From NCBI GenBank assembly GCA_964609085.1, contig CAZSRZ010000013.1, forward strand, positions 1 to 64,000: DNA of 64,000 bases. Reading direction: 5' to 3'. The DNA comes from JANPLG01 sp964609085 (GTDB taxonomy: Bacteria; Armatimonadota; SYMT01). Made by a program: the position numbers and the translations under genes. Positions 16,561-25,511 of the stretch are shown piece by piece (position 1 is the stretch's first letter; the number at the start of each line of letters is the position of its first letter). The notes below the pieces were generated by a model that searched no databases, was not told the DNA's origin, and saw nothing but the letters and a program-made list of their open reading frames with translations.

Positions 16561-19146
16561 TTACCGCTGATCGCGATCCGAGCCGCGGCCGAGGATCTTG
16601 ATCGTAACGGACGGCTTGTTCGCGTCGCTGGAAGTGATGGTCAGCGTGTCCTTGAACTCGCCGGTGCGATCGGGGCGGAAGAGGATGCGGATGTTCATCT
16701 TTCGCTTGGGCTCCAGGACGAACGGACCGCCGTTGCTGTCCACCTTGAAGACGCCGGTGAGAGAGCCCACATAGCCAGTGAGCGGCTTCTTGCCGACGTT
16801 GCGCACCTGCACGAAGCGGGTGATCGTCGTGAAGAGCGGGCAGGTTCCGAAGTCAAGCTTCCCGGTTCCGATGGAGATCTTGCCGCCCGGCCGGAAGCCA
16901 GGATCATCGTCGTTGATCTTCGCGACGAACCCATCGCGGAAGCCGCCGCCGAACGTCGGTTGCACCACTCCCTCGGTCGTCGGGAAGCTAGCCGCGTTCG
17001 TGAATCCGGTGACGTAGGCATTGCCCGCGTTGTCCACGACGATGGCGTTGCCGAAGTCCTGGTCATTGCTGCCGAAGTAGCACGCGTAGACGAGGCGTCG
17101 GCCATCCGGGCTGAGCTTTGCGACGAAGCAGTCGTAGAGCCCGCCAAAGATGCCCCGGAGTGGACGGGCCATGGGGAAGTCCTCGGACTGCGTTCCGCCG
17201 GTCACGTAGACACTGCCGTCAAGGGCGACGGCGATCCCGTGCCCCTCGTCGTTCTTCGATCCGCCCAGGTAGGTCCCAAACACGAGGTCGGACCCAACGT
17301 TGTTGAACTTGACGACGAAGGCGTCATCGTAGCCCTGGTTGGATCCCCAGAGGGCGTTCTTCACTGGGAAGTTGGTCGAGCGGGTCACGCCGGTGATGTA
17401 GGCATTGCCGGCGGGATCCACGTCGATGTCGAGCGCGCAGTCGGAGGCGTTTCCGCCCAGATAGGTGGAGTAGCCGAACTGCTTGCCTCCCGCGATGATC
17501 TTGCAGGCGAAGGCGTCCTGGGTGTTGTTGCCTACGCTGCGATTCACCCGCTGGAACGTGACCGTGTAGGCGGGGAAATTCTTTGAGCCGGTGCATCCGG
17601 TGACGTAGATGTTGCCCTGCGGGTCGATGTCGATCCCGTAGCAGACATCGATGCCGTCGCCGTAGTCGGTATCGCCCATGTAGGGCTTGGCCCCGGCACC
17701 CAGGAGGGTGGAGATGTCCAGCCGGCCGATGGTGTCCAGGCGCACGACGAAGCCGTCCGTCGGTCCGCGGAGTTGGGTGTCCAGCACGTTGTTCTTGAGC
17801 CGCCACGTCGGCGAACTGGTGACCCCGCAGATGTAGGCGTTGCCCGCCCCGTCAACAGCGATGTCGTACCCGATCTCCGTCCCGAACTTTCCGCCCAGTC
17901 CGCCGTAGTAGGTGGAGTAGACGATACCCGCGCCGTTCGCGCTCAGCTTCAGGATGAAGGCGTCGCTCTCGCCACCGTGGTAGTCCGGCTGGACGGGGTC
18001 CGCGCCGAACTCGCCCTGGATCGGGAAGTCCCGCGAGCTGGTGCTCCCGGTGATGTAAACGTTCCGGTCCGGGTCCAGGCCGATGCCCTGCCCGGTATCG
18101 TGTCCGGTGCCGCCGATGAAGGTGGCGTACACATACTGGTCCCCGTCGTTGTTCATCTTGACGATGAACGCATCGGTCAATCCCTGCGGGTTGATCTGGT
18201 AGCTGCCGTCGACGAAGGGGAAGTCGGGCGAGAGCGTGCTGCCAGTGACATAGACGCAGCCGAATTCATCGAGGGCGATGTCATTGCCCTGATCAATGTC
18301 GCTGCCGCCGAGGAAGGTGGACCAGCAGAGGACCGGGTCGATGACGAGCGGGAGCTGCTTGTCGTACTTACCCAGAGCAAACCGGACGGCGCCGTCTTTG
18401 CCCAGCAGGTACTTGCTGGCCACCGGGATCTGCTTACCGGCACGAACCTGGAAGCTGACAGGGCGCTCCTGCCGCACATGGCCGTTCGCGGTGTGGATCA
18501 GAAGCCCGCCGTCCTTGGCGAGTTCGAAACGGCTGGCACCGGTGATCCGAAGGGCGATCTGCGAGGGATCGCTGCCCGGGCCGACCCGGAAGTCGTATTC
18601 CAGCCGACGCTGATTGCCGTAGAAGTCCAGATCGATGCCCGGATACACCTGCGGGTAGCGCACGCGGCCGTAGCGGCTCACGTTCGTCTTCCAGGTATCC
18701 GGCGAGCGACCGAGGAGGTGGTTGGTCACGCCAGGGAGCCGATCTACGGCTACCGGCGAAACATTCTTGCGAGCGCCGTCGAGGCTGTACCGCAGCACCA
18801 GTCGATCTTCAGCGCGAAGGGTGTCCGGCTCGACGGCTTCGATACCGCCCCGCCGCACGGTCTTGTTGTGCCGCCGGAGGCTGAGCACGGCTTCATCCGA
18901 GGTCAAGAAAACGTTGTATCCGCTCCCTTGGGAGAGAAAGCGCACCGGCGCGGCCGTCTGGCCCACGTTGGGTTGGAAGCCGAGTGGCAGGCGCCCGTAG
19001 CGCTCCAGCATCCGCGATGGTTGCGGATTGCTCTGCCGTGCCTGGGCCCGTCCCCCGGTGGCCACCGAGACGAGCACGGTGCTCGCGATCAATAGACCGC
19101 CGAGGACACGCGACACGTAGCCTGACCTACTCCTGCTGTAATACAT
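16561..19146 (-). CDS. Secreted SBBP-repeat beta-propeller protein
   Basis: 861 residues. A signal peptide (~1-35) leads into an N-terminal domain (~45-265, LGFQPNVGQTAAPVRFLSQG) that accompanies SBBP proteins in many environmental bacteria. From ~275 to ~755 there are about nine 'seven-bladed beta-propeller' (SBBP) repeats, each with a YSTYLGG-type strand, GNAYITGVT and a DAFVVK strand. The last ~105 residues form an Ig-like domain (GKLDFGTCPLFTTITRFVQV), similar to ASH/'choice-of-anchor' domains. The function of SBBP proteins is not established; display outside the cell is likely. A strong-looking promoter and a long structured leader precede it. Confidence 0.92.
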   Translation of the reverse strand: MYYSRSRSGYVSRVLGGLLIASTVLVSVATGGRAQARQSNPQPSRMLERYGRLPLGFQPNVGQTAAPVRFLSQGSGYNVFLTSDEAVLSLRRHNKTVRRGGIEAVEPDTLRAEDRLVLRYSLDGARKNVSPVAVDRLPGVTNHLLGRSPDTWKTNVSRYGRVRYPQVYPGIDLDFYGNQRRLEYDFRVGPGSDPSQIALRITGASRFELAKDGGLLIHTANGHVRQERPVSFQVRAGKQIPVASKYLLGKDGAVRFALGKYDKQLPLVIDPVLCWSTFLGGSDIDQGNDIALDEFGCVYVTGSTLSPDFPFVDGSYQINPQGLTDAFIVKMNNDGDQYVYATFIGGTGHDTGQGIGLDPDRNVYITGSTSSRDFPIQGEFGADPVQPDYHGGESDAFILKLSANGAGIVYSTYYGGLGGKFGTEIGYDIAVDGAGNAYICGVTSSPTWRLKNNVLDTQLRGPTDGFVVRLDTIGRLDISTLLGAGAKPYMGDTDYGDGIDVCYGIDIDPQGNIYVTGCTGSKNFPAYTVTFQRVNRSVGNNTQDAFACKIIAGGKQFGYSTYLGGNASDCALDIDVDPAGNAYITGVTRSTNFPVKNALWGSNQGYDDAFVVKFNNVGSDLVFGTYLGGSKNDEGHGIAVALDGSVYVTGGTQSEDFPMARPLRGIFGGLYDCFVAKLSPDGRRLVYACYFGSNDQDFGNAIVVDNAGNAYVTGFTNAASFPTTEGVVQPTFGGGFRDGFVAKINDDDPGFRPGGKISIGTGKLDFGTCPLFTTITRFVQVRNVGKKPLTGYVGSLTGVFKVDSNGGPFVLEPKRKMNIRILFRPDRTGEFKDTLTITSSDANKPSVTIKILGRGSDRDQR

Positions 19147-19316
19147 GACTGCCGTTATCTCCGCGCCTGCTCGGCGGGTTGGGAACCCTACGGAACAGGC
19201 GAACCGTCCTCGCCCTGCGTGGGGCCACGCAGGTTGACGCGGGACGTCCGCTCGTACGCCGGTGTTAAGTTGGCGCCTCTGAGAGTCATTTCCTGCCCGT
19301 GGCGCCTCGATCCGAG
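19147..19316 (-). promoter_or_regulatory. Structured 5' leader of the SBBP gene
   Basis: Between the predicted transcription start (~19316) and the ATG at 19146 lie about 170 nt with several strong stems: a perfect 8-bp hairpin at 19214-19233 (CCTGCGTG, loop GGGC, CACGCAGG) and an outer GCCTG/CAGGC pair at 19166-19200 that encloses a GGGTT-CCC-AACCC stem. The start codon lies about 20 nt beyond the last stem. This could be a cis-regulatory RNA. I compared it mentally with the c-di-GMP-I consensus and could not match it. Confidence 0.4.
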
Positions 19317-19322
19317 CACTTA

Positions 19323-19352
19323 TTTATACGGCGAGGGGGCTTCAGGTTACAA
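19323..19352 (-). promoter_or_regulatory. Candidate sigma-70 promoter of the SBBP gene
   Basis: On the minus strand, TTGTAA (19352-19347) and TATAAA (19328-19323) are separated by 18 bp. This is the most AT-rich patch in a very GC-rich window, and it lies upstream of the SBBP-repeat gene. Transcription would start near 19316. Confidence 0.5.
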
Positions 19353-19660
19353 GCACCCACCGAATTGAGGAAGCGACCTCCCGTGGCGCGAGAGCTACCT
19401 CACCCCAATTGTCGGCGATCGTGCCGAGTTGCCCAGTCCTAAGAATAGGCCGATCGTCGCCGAATCCTGAGCCCGGATTGCCGGCAACTCGTTCGTCCAA
19501 CAGCCTGCTTCCCTGGACCTACGAATTGATGACGGCCCGGTGTCGCTGCCCGGGCTGCTCGGATGGCATCTACAGGTGGGTGTTGGAAACTACCCGTGCC
19601 CGGACGATAACCGCTGCCGGAAGTGGGGTCTGCCATGCTATCCACCGACAATCAGCCGTG

Positions 19661-20857
19661 ATGCGCAGGTTTTCTCCTCAGTCGAATTCCGGTTGGCGCC
19701 GCCGCCCGGCCGGCGTCATCGGCCTCCTCCTGGCCGCCGCATTGGTGGAGGCGGGCTCGTTGTTCTTCCCGAACTCCTCGCTCGGATCTCCATGGGTTCG
19801 CCTCACCTGCCTGAGCGCGATCGTGGTTCTTGCGGCCGTGCTGGTCGACACGGACCGGCGTCGCGCGCTGGGTCGCCTCCGCCTCGCCGCCGAGTTATCG
19901 CGAGCCGCGCGCCAGCCGGAGGACCTCGCTGCGGGGCTGGCCGGCACCGCCTCCCGCGCGGCCTTGCTCTTCGACGGAGCTGCCGCCCTGGTGCTCGTCC
20001 CGGATGAGGAGGGCGGCTGGTCGGTGGGTGGCTCCAAGGGCCTCTGTGAATCCTGGTTGGGGGCACACTCCAACCAGGTGATCTCCCGCCAACTCGAGTC
20101 CGCTCTGCGTCGCAGTTCCCGCCCAATCCAAGCTCGCGTCCTCCCTGGAGATGTGTTTCACGGGTGCACGCCGGTACGCCATCCCTGGATGCTGCTCTTA
20201 CCGATCCGGGATGGCGAGGCGTTATGCGCGATTCTTGTGCTCGTCACCCGTGGGCGACCCCGGCTGACCGGCGAGGACTTCGAGACGCTCTTCCTCATTG
20301 CTTCCCACATCCAGACCAGCGTCGCGAACGCGCGGGCTTTTGAGGTGCTGCGTCGCGAAGCGCAGACGGACCCCCTGACGGGGCTCGCCAGCCGCCGGCT
20401 ATTCCACGATCACTATCTGCGCGCGCTCGCCCGGCGCCAGCGCGGGGAGCCCCCGTTTGCGCTGGTGATGCTGGATGTGGACGGGCTGAAGCAGATCAAT
20501 GACCGGTTCGGGCACCCCGCCGGCGACGAGGTCCTCAGGGCGGTGGGTCGCATTCTGGGCACCGTCCGGGCGGGCGACCTGGCGGCTCGGCTGGGAGGCG
20601 ACGAATTCATCATTCTGATGCCGAACAGCAACCGAGCCGACGCAGAGCACCTGCTGAAGAGAATCGGCGGCCAGTTGCAACGCCTCAATGACGCGCAGGT
20701 CTTCCCGTTTGCGGTCCGCCTGAGTATCGGCGTGCGGGAGGTGGTGGACGGCGACGGCGACGTGCTGGCGGAGGTGGATGCCGCGATGTACGCCGACAAA
20801 CGGGCCCGCCGCTCCTCCGAACCCGCTCGAAAACAGCCGCGCCGACGCGCCGGCTAG
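19661..20857 (+). CDS. Membrane GAF-GGDEF diguanylate cyclase
   Basis: 398 residues from the ATG at 19661; the frame is open to 19409 but the extension lacks coding character. Two membrane segments (~18-38 and ~48-64) precede a GAF-like domain (~85-225) and a GGDEF domain (~235-390). DPLTGLASRRLF, LDVDGLKQINDRFGH and the intact GGDEF (312-316) indicate active c-di-GMP synthesis from two GTP. The inhibitory I-site RAGD sits five residues before GGDEF, so product feedback is expected. It converges on the dppB-like gene, and the two stops share the palindrome CTAG (20854-20857). The ~340 bases before 19661, beyond the SBBP promoter, hold no gene I can support. Confidence 0.93.
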   Translation: MRRFSPQSNSGWRRRPAGVIGLLLAAALVEAGSLFFPNSSLGSPWVRLTCLSAIVVLAAVLVDTDRRRALGRLRLAAELSRAARQPEDLAAGLAGTASRAALLFDGAAALVLVPDEEGGWSVGGSKGLCESWLGAHSNQVISRQLESALRRSSRPIQARVLPGDVFHGCTPVRHPWMLLLPIRDGEALCAILVLVTRGRPRLTGEDFETLFLIASHIQTSVANARAFEVLRREAQTDPLTGLASRRLFHDHYLRALARRQRGEPPFALVMLDVDGLKQINDRFGHPAGDEVLRAVGRILGTVRAGDLAARLGGDEFIILMPNSNRADAEHLLKRIGGQLQRLNDAQVFPFAVRLSIGVREVVDGDGDVLAEVDAAMYADKRARRSSEPARKQPRRRAG

Positions 20858-21810
20858 GTCGATTCCGTCCCCAGGCGGGGATCGAGAAACGGCAGCACCA
20901 GGTCCACGGCCAGATTCGTCAGCACGACGAATACCGCCGACACGAGCACGATCCCGAGCACGACGGGGATGTCCAGGCTGCTAACCGATTCCACGGCCAG
21001 TTGGCCCATCCCATTCCAACCGAAAACGGTCTCGGTAAAGACCACGCCACCGAGCAGTGCCGCCAGGTCGACGCCGGCCATGGTTACCAGAGGGATCATC
21101 GCCGTGCGGAGGGCGTGGCGCCAGAGGACCATGCCCTCGGCCACACCCTTGGCCCGTGCGGTTCGCACATAGTCCTGTTGCAGGGTTTCGGTCATGGCGC
21201 TGTGCGAGAGACGCGCATAAAAGGCGATGCCGGACAGGGAGAGGGTGAGGACGGGAAGCACCAGATGCCGCGCCGTGCCTGCTCCGCCTGCGGGGAGCCA
21301 CCCGAGCCACGCCGCAAACACCGAGAGGAGCACCAGACCGAGCCAGAAGGACGGGGTCGAAGCCCCGATCACCGAAAGGGCAAACAGCAAGCTCTTTCCT
21401 GCCCGCGTGGGCCTCGCGGACACCAGGAGCCCGATCGTCACGCCGCCGACCAACCAGCAAACCCATGCGACGCCGCCCAGCAGCACGGTCCGCGGGAGGG
21501 CTTCGCCGATGGCCCTCGTCACGGGGACGCCTTTCACGTACGACTCACCGAGATCACCCCGAGCCAACCCCCCGGCGTAGGCCAGGTACTGCTCGGGGAG
21601 AGACCGGTCGAGCTTCAGGCGCGCGCGGATGGCAGCCAGGATCGCCGGGTCACCCGATCCGGTCGGCCCGGCCAGGGCGACGGCCGGATCAGCGGGCATC
21701 CGGACCAACACCAGGAACGTAACCAGGGTCACTCCCCAGATGGTGAACGCGCCCCATCCCAGGCGGCGCAACAGCCGTAGAGCCTGCTCGCGTCGACCAT
21801 CCTCTTTCAC
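20854..21810 (-). CDS. Dipeptide/oligopeptide ABC transporter permease (DppB-type)
   Basis: 318 residues from a GTG at 21810 that overlaps the stop of the substrate-binding protein gene as GTGA. Six membrane segments are arranged as in DppB/OppB. The N-terminal VTFLVLVRMPADPA, DRSLPEQYLAYAGGLARGDLGES and the EAA-loop region (RTARAKGVAEGMVLWRHALR, then FGWNGMGQL) are typical of this family. It should form the channel with the DppC-type protein at 23376-24245. No ATP-binding subunit is encoded in the window, so the ATPases must come from elsewhere, or the system is incomplete. Confidence 0.93.
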   Translation of the reverse strand: MKEDGRREQALRLLRRLGWGAFTIWGVTLVTFLVLVRMPADPAVALAGPTGSGDPAILAAIRARLKLDRSLPEQYLAYAGGLARGDLGESYVKGVPVTRAIGEALPRTVLLGGVAWVCWLVGGVTIGLLVSARPTRAGKSLLFALSVIGASTPSFWLGLVLLSVFAAWLGWLPAGGAGTARHLVLPVLTLSLSGIAFYARLSHSAMTETLQQDYVRTARAKGVAEGMVLWRHALRTAMIPLVTMAGVDLAALLGGVVFTETVFGWNGMGQLAVESVSSLDIPVVLGIVLVSAVFVVLTNLAVDLVLPFLDPRLGTEST

Positions 21811-23336
21811 CGGCGGCGGATTCCTGTGAGGATTTGTCGCCACACGGGGTCCACCCGAACCCCCGTCACGCCCTCGCGGAACCACCGGGTCTCGACCTCG
21901 AAGTAGAGTGGCACCCACGGCACACGCTCGAGAATCAGCGATTCGGCCTCGGCGTAGAGGGCGTACCGAGCCTCCCCCCGTGCCGTCTTCCGAGCCCTGT
22001 CAAGCACAGCATTGACTTTGGGGTCGGCGAAGTGGGTGGCGTTGGAGGCCTTTCCCAGACCGCTGCTGTGGAACAGCGGCTCGAGAAAGTTCCCGGCATC
22101 CGGAAAGTCCGGATACCAACCCCCGTACCAGCAGGGTGCTTCCTTTCGATACCCCGAGAGGTACTGCGCACTACTGACCGGCCGCAGCGCGACCTCGATC
22201 CCGGCCTCCTTCAAGTTCGCCTGGATCGCCTGTGCGTGCCGGGAGTAGTCGGAAGTGGTGTTGATCCAGAACTCAACCAGCCGCAGCGGTCCCTTCTCGG
22301 CGACCACCTCTGCGATCAACTTCCTCGCCCCCGCGAGATCTCGCACCGGCAGGCGGCGATCGGCCCGATAGCCGGGTACGTGCGGCGGCAGGATCGACTC
22401 GGCAACTACTCCCCCTCCGGATAGCCGGGCATGGGGGCCACGATCGATCGCCAACATGGCCGCTCGCCGAACGCGGATATCGTCCCACGGAGCGACGTCC
22501 AACTTCATCCCGAAGTACCAGGTCTGGCTGACCGGTGACGAGACGACAAAGCGACTGGAGCTCGGATCCGCCATCACCCTGGCGTAGTCCGCCGCCGGGA
22601 TGGATGGGAGCAGGTCCACCTCCCCGTTCTTGAATCGTGTAGCGCGGAGGGAGTCGTTCACCTTGAGCTGGACGACGATCTCATCCACCCAGTCGGCAGC
22701 CGCAGTGTCCGCCGCGTTTTTCCGCAGCACCACTTGCGAACTCGTCGCATCCTGGATCACGTACGGACCGCTCGGCGACGGCCGCCCGGCGGCCGTGCCC
22801 GGCCGCAGTGGGGCGGCGAACGTCAGCCCCAGGACGTTGGGGAGGGTCGGCAGGGGCTCGGAAAGCCGAACCACAAGGGTGCGGTCATCCGGAGCGCTGA
22901 GGCTCTTGATCGCCCTGTAGAACCCTGCTCCCGGAGACCCCGTTTTCTCGTCCTGGACCCGCCGCACAGCCGCTGCGAAGTGATCCGCGGTCACCGACCC
23001 CCCATCCGCGTACTGGGCCGAGCGCAGGTGGAAAGTCCAGGTGGTGCCGTCCGAGGACGCCTCCCAGCGCTCCGCCACATCGGGCACGAGTCGGCCCGAC
23101 TCATCGTAATCCACCAGCCTTCGGGTGGCGGCATGCACGATCGCGGTCGACCAGGTGTCGAACGCAAGCGCGGGATCGAGTGACTTCACATCGTCAGGGA
23201 TGGCGGTGACAAGACGCCCGGTGGCTGTCCCGGCGGCTCCGGTCGCGGGCGCGCGCGGCGAGGAGGTGCACGACGCCACCAGGCCGGTGAGCGAGGCGGC
23301 CACCATCAGCCGCAGGATGTGTGAGAAGCGATGCAT
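21807..23336 (-). CDS. Peptide ABC transporter substrate-binding lipoprotein (SBP_bac_5)
   Basis: 509 residues from an ATG at 23336. The leader MHRFSHILRLMVAASLTGLV ends in the lipobox VASC, so the mature protein is lipid-anchored. The family-5 solute-binding fold is shown by DVKSLDPALAFDTWS, VPDVAERWEASSDGTTWTFHLR, an internal IRVRRAAMLAIDR and the C-terminal VPWVPLYFEVETRW. Ligands of this family are peptides, nickel or opines; it cannot be narrowed here. The gene sits between the two permease genes, an unusual order. A start at 23363 is also open. Confidence 0.92.
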   Translation of the reverse strand: MHRFSHILRLMVAASLTGLVASCTSSPRAPATGAAGTATGRLVTAIPDDVKSLDPALAFDTWSTAIVHAATRRLVDYDESGRLVPDVAERWEASSDGTTWTFHLRSAQYADGGSVTADHFAAAVRRVQDEKTGSPGAGFYRAIKSLSAPDDRTLVVRLSEPLPTLPNVLGLTFAAPLRPGTAAGRPSPSGPYVIQDATSSQVVLRKNAADTAAADWVDEIVVQLKVNDSLRATRFKNGEVDLLPSIPAADYARVMADPSSSRFVVSSPVSQTWYFGMKLDVAPWDDIRVRRAAMLAIDRGPHARLSGGGVVAESILPPHVPGYRADRRLPVRDLAGARKLIAEVVAEKGPLRLVEFWINTTSDYSRHAQAIQANLKEAGIEVALRPVSSAQYLSGYRKEAPCWYGGWYPDFPDAGNFLEPLFHSSGLGKASNATHFADPKVNAVLDRARKTARGEARYALYAEAESLILERVPWVPLYFEVETRWFREGVTGVRVDPVWRQILTGIRRR

Positions 23337-23375
23337 CGGTGCCTCGGGGTTCCGGTCACGCACTCCCTGGATCGG

Positions 23376-24245
23376 CTACGGACCGGTTCGCGGGGAGCGC
23401 TGCAGGTCGAAAGCGATCAAGTGGAACGCCGCGACCGTAGTCAGGATGGCGGCTCCTGGGGCAATCGCCAGCCACGGTGCCGCGGAGTACCATTGTTGCG
23501 CCTCCTGCAGCATGCCTCCCCAGGAAGGTGCCGGTGGAGAAATCCCCACGCCGAGGAAGCTAAGGCCCGCCTCTAGGAGGATGGTCGCCGCAATCCCGAG
23601 GCTGCCGAGGACCAGCAGGGTCGGGGCGAGCTGCGGCAAGATGTGTCGCAAAACGATGCGGCCCGTGCCGGCGCCCATTGCCCGCGCCGCATCGACGTAG
23701 AGCCGGTCCCGCAGGCTCATCACCTCCCCGCGTATGACCCGCGCCCCACCCGCCCAACTCAGGCTGCCGACGAGGATCGCCAGGCTCCACTCCGTCCTCT
23801 GCGGCAGCAGGGCTGCCAGGGCAAGCGCCAGCAGCACGGTCGGAAAAGCAAGCACGATGTCGGTGAGCCGCATCAGGGCTCCGTCACGCCAGCCCCGAAA
23901 GTAACCGGCGGTCACTCCCGCAGTGAGCATCAGCGCGAGAGCCACGCAGATCCCACCAAGGCCGATGCCGAGCGAGAGGCGCGCGCCGTGGATGACACGG
24001 CTCAGGACATCCCGGCCCTGGGAGTCGGTTCCGAACCAGTGGCCCGGCCCCGGAGGCACCGGGGTTTGGTCAGCTGTGAGACCACCCGGCAGCGGCTTCA
24101 AGGGATCGTGAGGGGCTATCCAGGGGGCTGACAGGGCGACTAGCAGAAGGACGGCCACGATTCCGACGCCCGCGGCGAGCAGGCACCCACGCCGACCCTT
24201 CCCGCCGGGGTAGCTCGCGCCGGTTGTTCCATCCGAGGCTAACAC
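23376..24245 (-). CDS. Dipeptide/oligopeptide ABC transporter permease (DppC-type)
   Basis: 289 residues starting at a GTG (24245). The DppC/OppC layout is clear: one N-terminal membrane segment followed by APHDPLKPLPGG and HWFGTDSQGRDVLSRVIHGA, then five more segments with the EAA-loop AARAMGAGTGRIVLRHILPQ and FLGVGISPPAPSWG. It heads the three-gene set dppC-like, binding protein, dppB-like. An ApbE gene lies upstream, separated by a tiny ORF. Confidence 0.93.
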   Translation of the reverse strand: MLASDGTTGASYPGGKGRRGCLLAAGVGIVAVLLLVALSAPWIAPHDPLKPLPGGLTADQTPVPPGPGHWFGTDSQGRDVLSRVIHGARLSLGIGLGGICVALALMLTAGVTAGYFRGWRDGALMRLTDIVLAFPTVLLALALAALLPQRTEWSLAILVGSLSWAGGARVIRGEVMSLRDRLYVDAARAMGAGTGRIVLRHILPQLAPTLLVLGSLGIAATILLEAGLSFLGVGISPPAPSWGGMLQEAQQWYSAAPWLAIAPGAAILTTVAAFHLIAFDLQRSPRTGP

Positions 24246-24308
24246 GCCAGGGCGTTTCGCCGGCCCGCCAGGTATTCCTCCCGCGCCATGGCCAGGAGGC
24301 GCGCCGAG

Positions 24309-24440
24309 CTAGTGGACGTGCGTCTCGCCCTCTACCTCACGCCCTGTCCGCCCGGCGTCCGGCCGGGCGCTGCTTTCGATGGCATGGGCAAGCCCCATGA
24401 CCATCACGAGGAGGACGAAAATGCCGATGATGCGCTTCAC
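24309..24440 (-). CDS. Tiny exported or membrane peptide (43 aa)
   Basis: Hand translation of the 330-bp gap between dppC-like and apbE gives a 43-residue frame from a GTG at 24440, with GAGG 6 nt upstream. The first ~20 residues form a signal peptide (KRIIGIFVLLVMVMGLAHA) with an AHA cleavage site; the mature part is ~23 mostly polar residues ending in HVH. A GTG four codons upstream is also in frame. No homologue is recognised. It may belong to the transporter operon. The rest of the gap shows nothing else. Confidence 0.45.
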   Translation of the reverse strand: MKRIIGIFVLLVMVMGLAHAIESSARPDAGRTGREVEGETHVH

Positions 24441-24575
24441 GAAGATCCTCACGCGGCCGGCGAGCGAGCACGGCCCATCCACACTCTATCCGAGGAGTAC
24501 TGCCTGTCAAGTTCCCGGCCGTCGTCCAGCCCCACTTCAGCCCCACTACCCCCATCGGCGCGCTGTCCGGACCGA

Positions 24576-25511
24576 TCACAGTGTAGCGCCATCCTCCCCT
24601 ACCGCTAAATGCCAGACCCCTTCGCTGTCGATGACCATCGCATCCGGGCCGGGGTAGGCGTCCCTGATCCGCGGCACCCCCGCCGGACCCAGGACCACCA
24701 ATGCCGTGGAGAGGGCGTCGCTCCGCGCCGCACTGTTGTCCGCCACGGCAGCCAGTAGGGCGGCCGAGGTCGGTCTGCCCGTGCGAGGGTCAAGGACGTG
24801 GCCGACCTCACTCGACCCCGCGCGGTAGCTTCGACCGTGCGGAGCGGAAACGGATAGGGACCGGTCGCACAGTTGGACCACGCGAGACGCCGGCCCCGCA
24901 AGCTCCGGCCGCGGGTGCCGCACCATCACGGACCAGGCGCCGGCATCGGGCGGTGCGCCGATGGCCAGCACGGAACTGGTGCCGGCGTGCAGCAACCCAG
25001 AGCTGATCCCCGCGTCCCGGAGCACCTCCCCCGCTCTGTCGAGCGCGTACCCCTTACCGATCGCACCGAGATCGAGCGTCAGATCCGGTGAGTCGAACCA
25101 GACGGACTGCTCCTCCGGATGGAGGTGGAGATGGTGATAGCCGTACCGGGTACGGAGGGCGGTGAGGAAGGCCTCGTCGGGCGCTTCTCCTGTTTCACCG
25201 TAGGCACCCCAGCACTCGAGCAACGGGCCAATGGTCACGTCGAAGGCACCATCGAGCGCTGCAGACACCTCCTGTGCCAGTTCCAGCAGGCGGAAAAGTC
25301 GAGGTTCTACGCGAACGGGTGCCGATGCCGCGAAGGCATTCAACCCGGAAATCTCGCTCTCCCGGCGGAAGCGAGAGAGCTGACCTTCCAGGCGCTCGAC
25401 CGCATCGAGCGCCTCTTCCGCGGCAGCCCGCAAACGCACCGTCTCCGTGCCCGGCAGCAGCACCTCCCAGCGGGTGCCCATCAGCAACCGAGCCTCGCGC
25501 ACGGCGTCCAT
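24576..25511 (-). CDS. apbE: ApbE-type FAD:protein FMN transferase
   Basis: 311 residues from the ATG at 25511, which shares one base with the stop of the upstream gene (TGATG). ApbE moves FMN from FAD onto a threonine or serine of target flavoproteins. Family signatures are LLMGTRWEVLL, LDLGAIGKGYALDRAG (cofactor and Mg binding), HVLDPRTGRPT and SDALSTALVVLG. Many ApbE proteins are exported lipoproteins, but this start has no signal peptide, so it should act in the cytoplasm. The partner flavoprotein is not in view. A longer frame to 25697 overlaps the upstream gene and is unlikely. Confidence 0.9.
   Translation of the reverse strand: MDAVREARLLMGTRWEVLLPGTETVRLRAAAEEALDAVERLEGQLSRFRRESEISGLNAFAASAPVRVEPRLFRLLELAQEVSAALDGAFDVTIGPLLECWGAYGETGEAPDEAFLTALRTRYGYHHLHLHPEEQSVWFDSPDLTLDLGAIGKGYALDRAGEVLRDAGISSGLLHAGTSSVLAIGAPPDAGAWSVMVRHPRPELAGPASRVVQLCDRSLSVSAPHGRSYRAGSSEVGHVLDPRTGRPTSAALLAAVADNSAARSDALSTALVVLGPAGVPRIRDAYPGPDAMVIDSEGVWHLAVGEDGATL

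Noticed and set aside
19147..19316. c-di-GMP-I riboswitch in the SBBP leader
   Set aside because: The conserved core sequences of that class could not be placed in either orientation.
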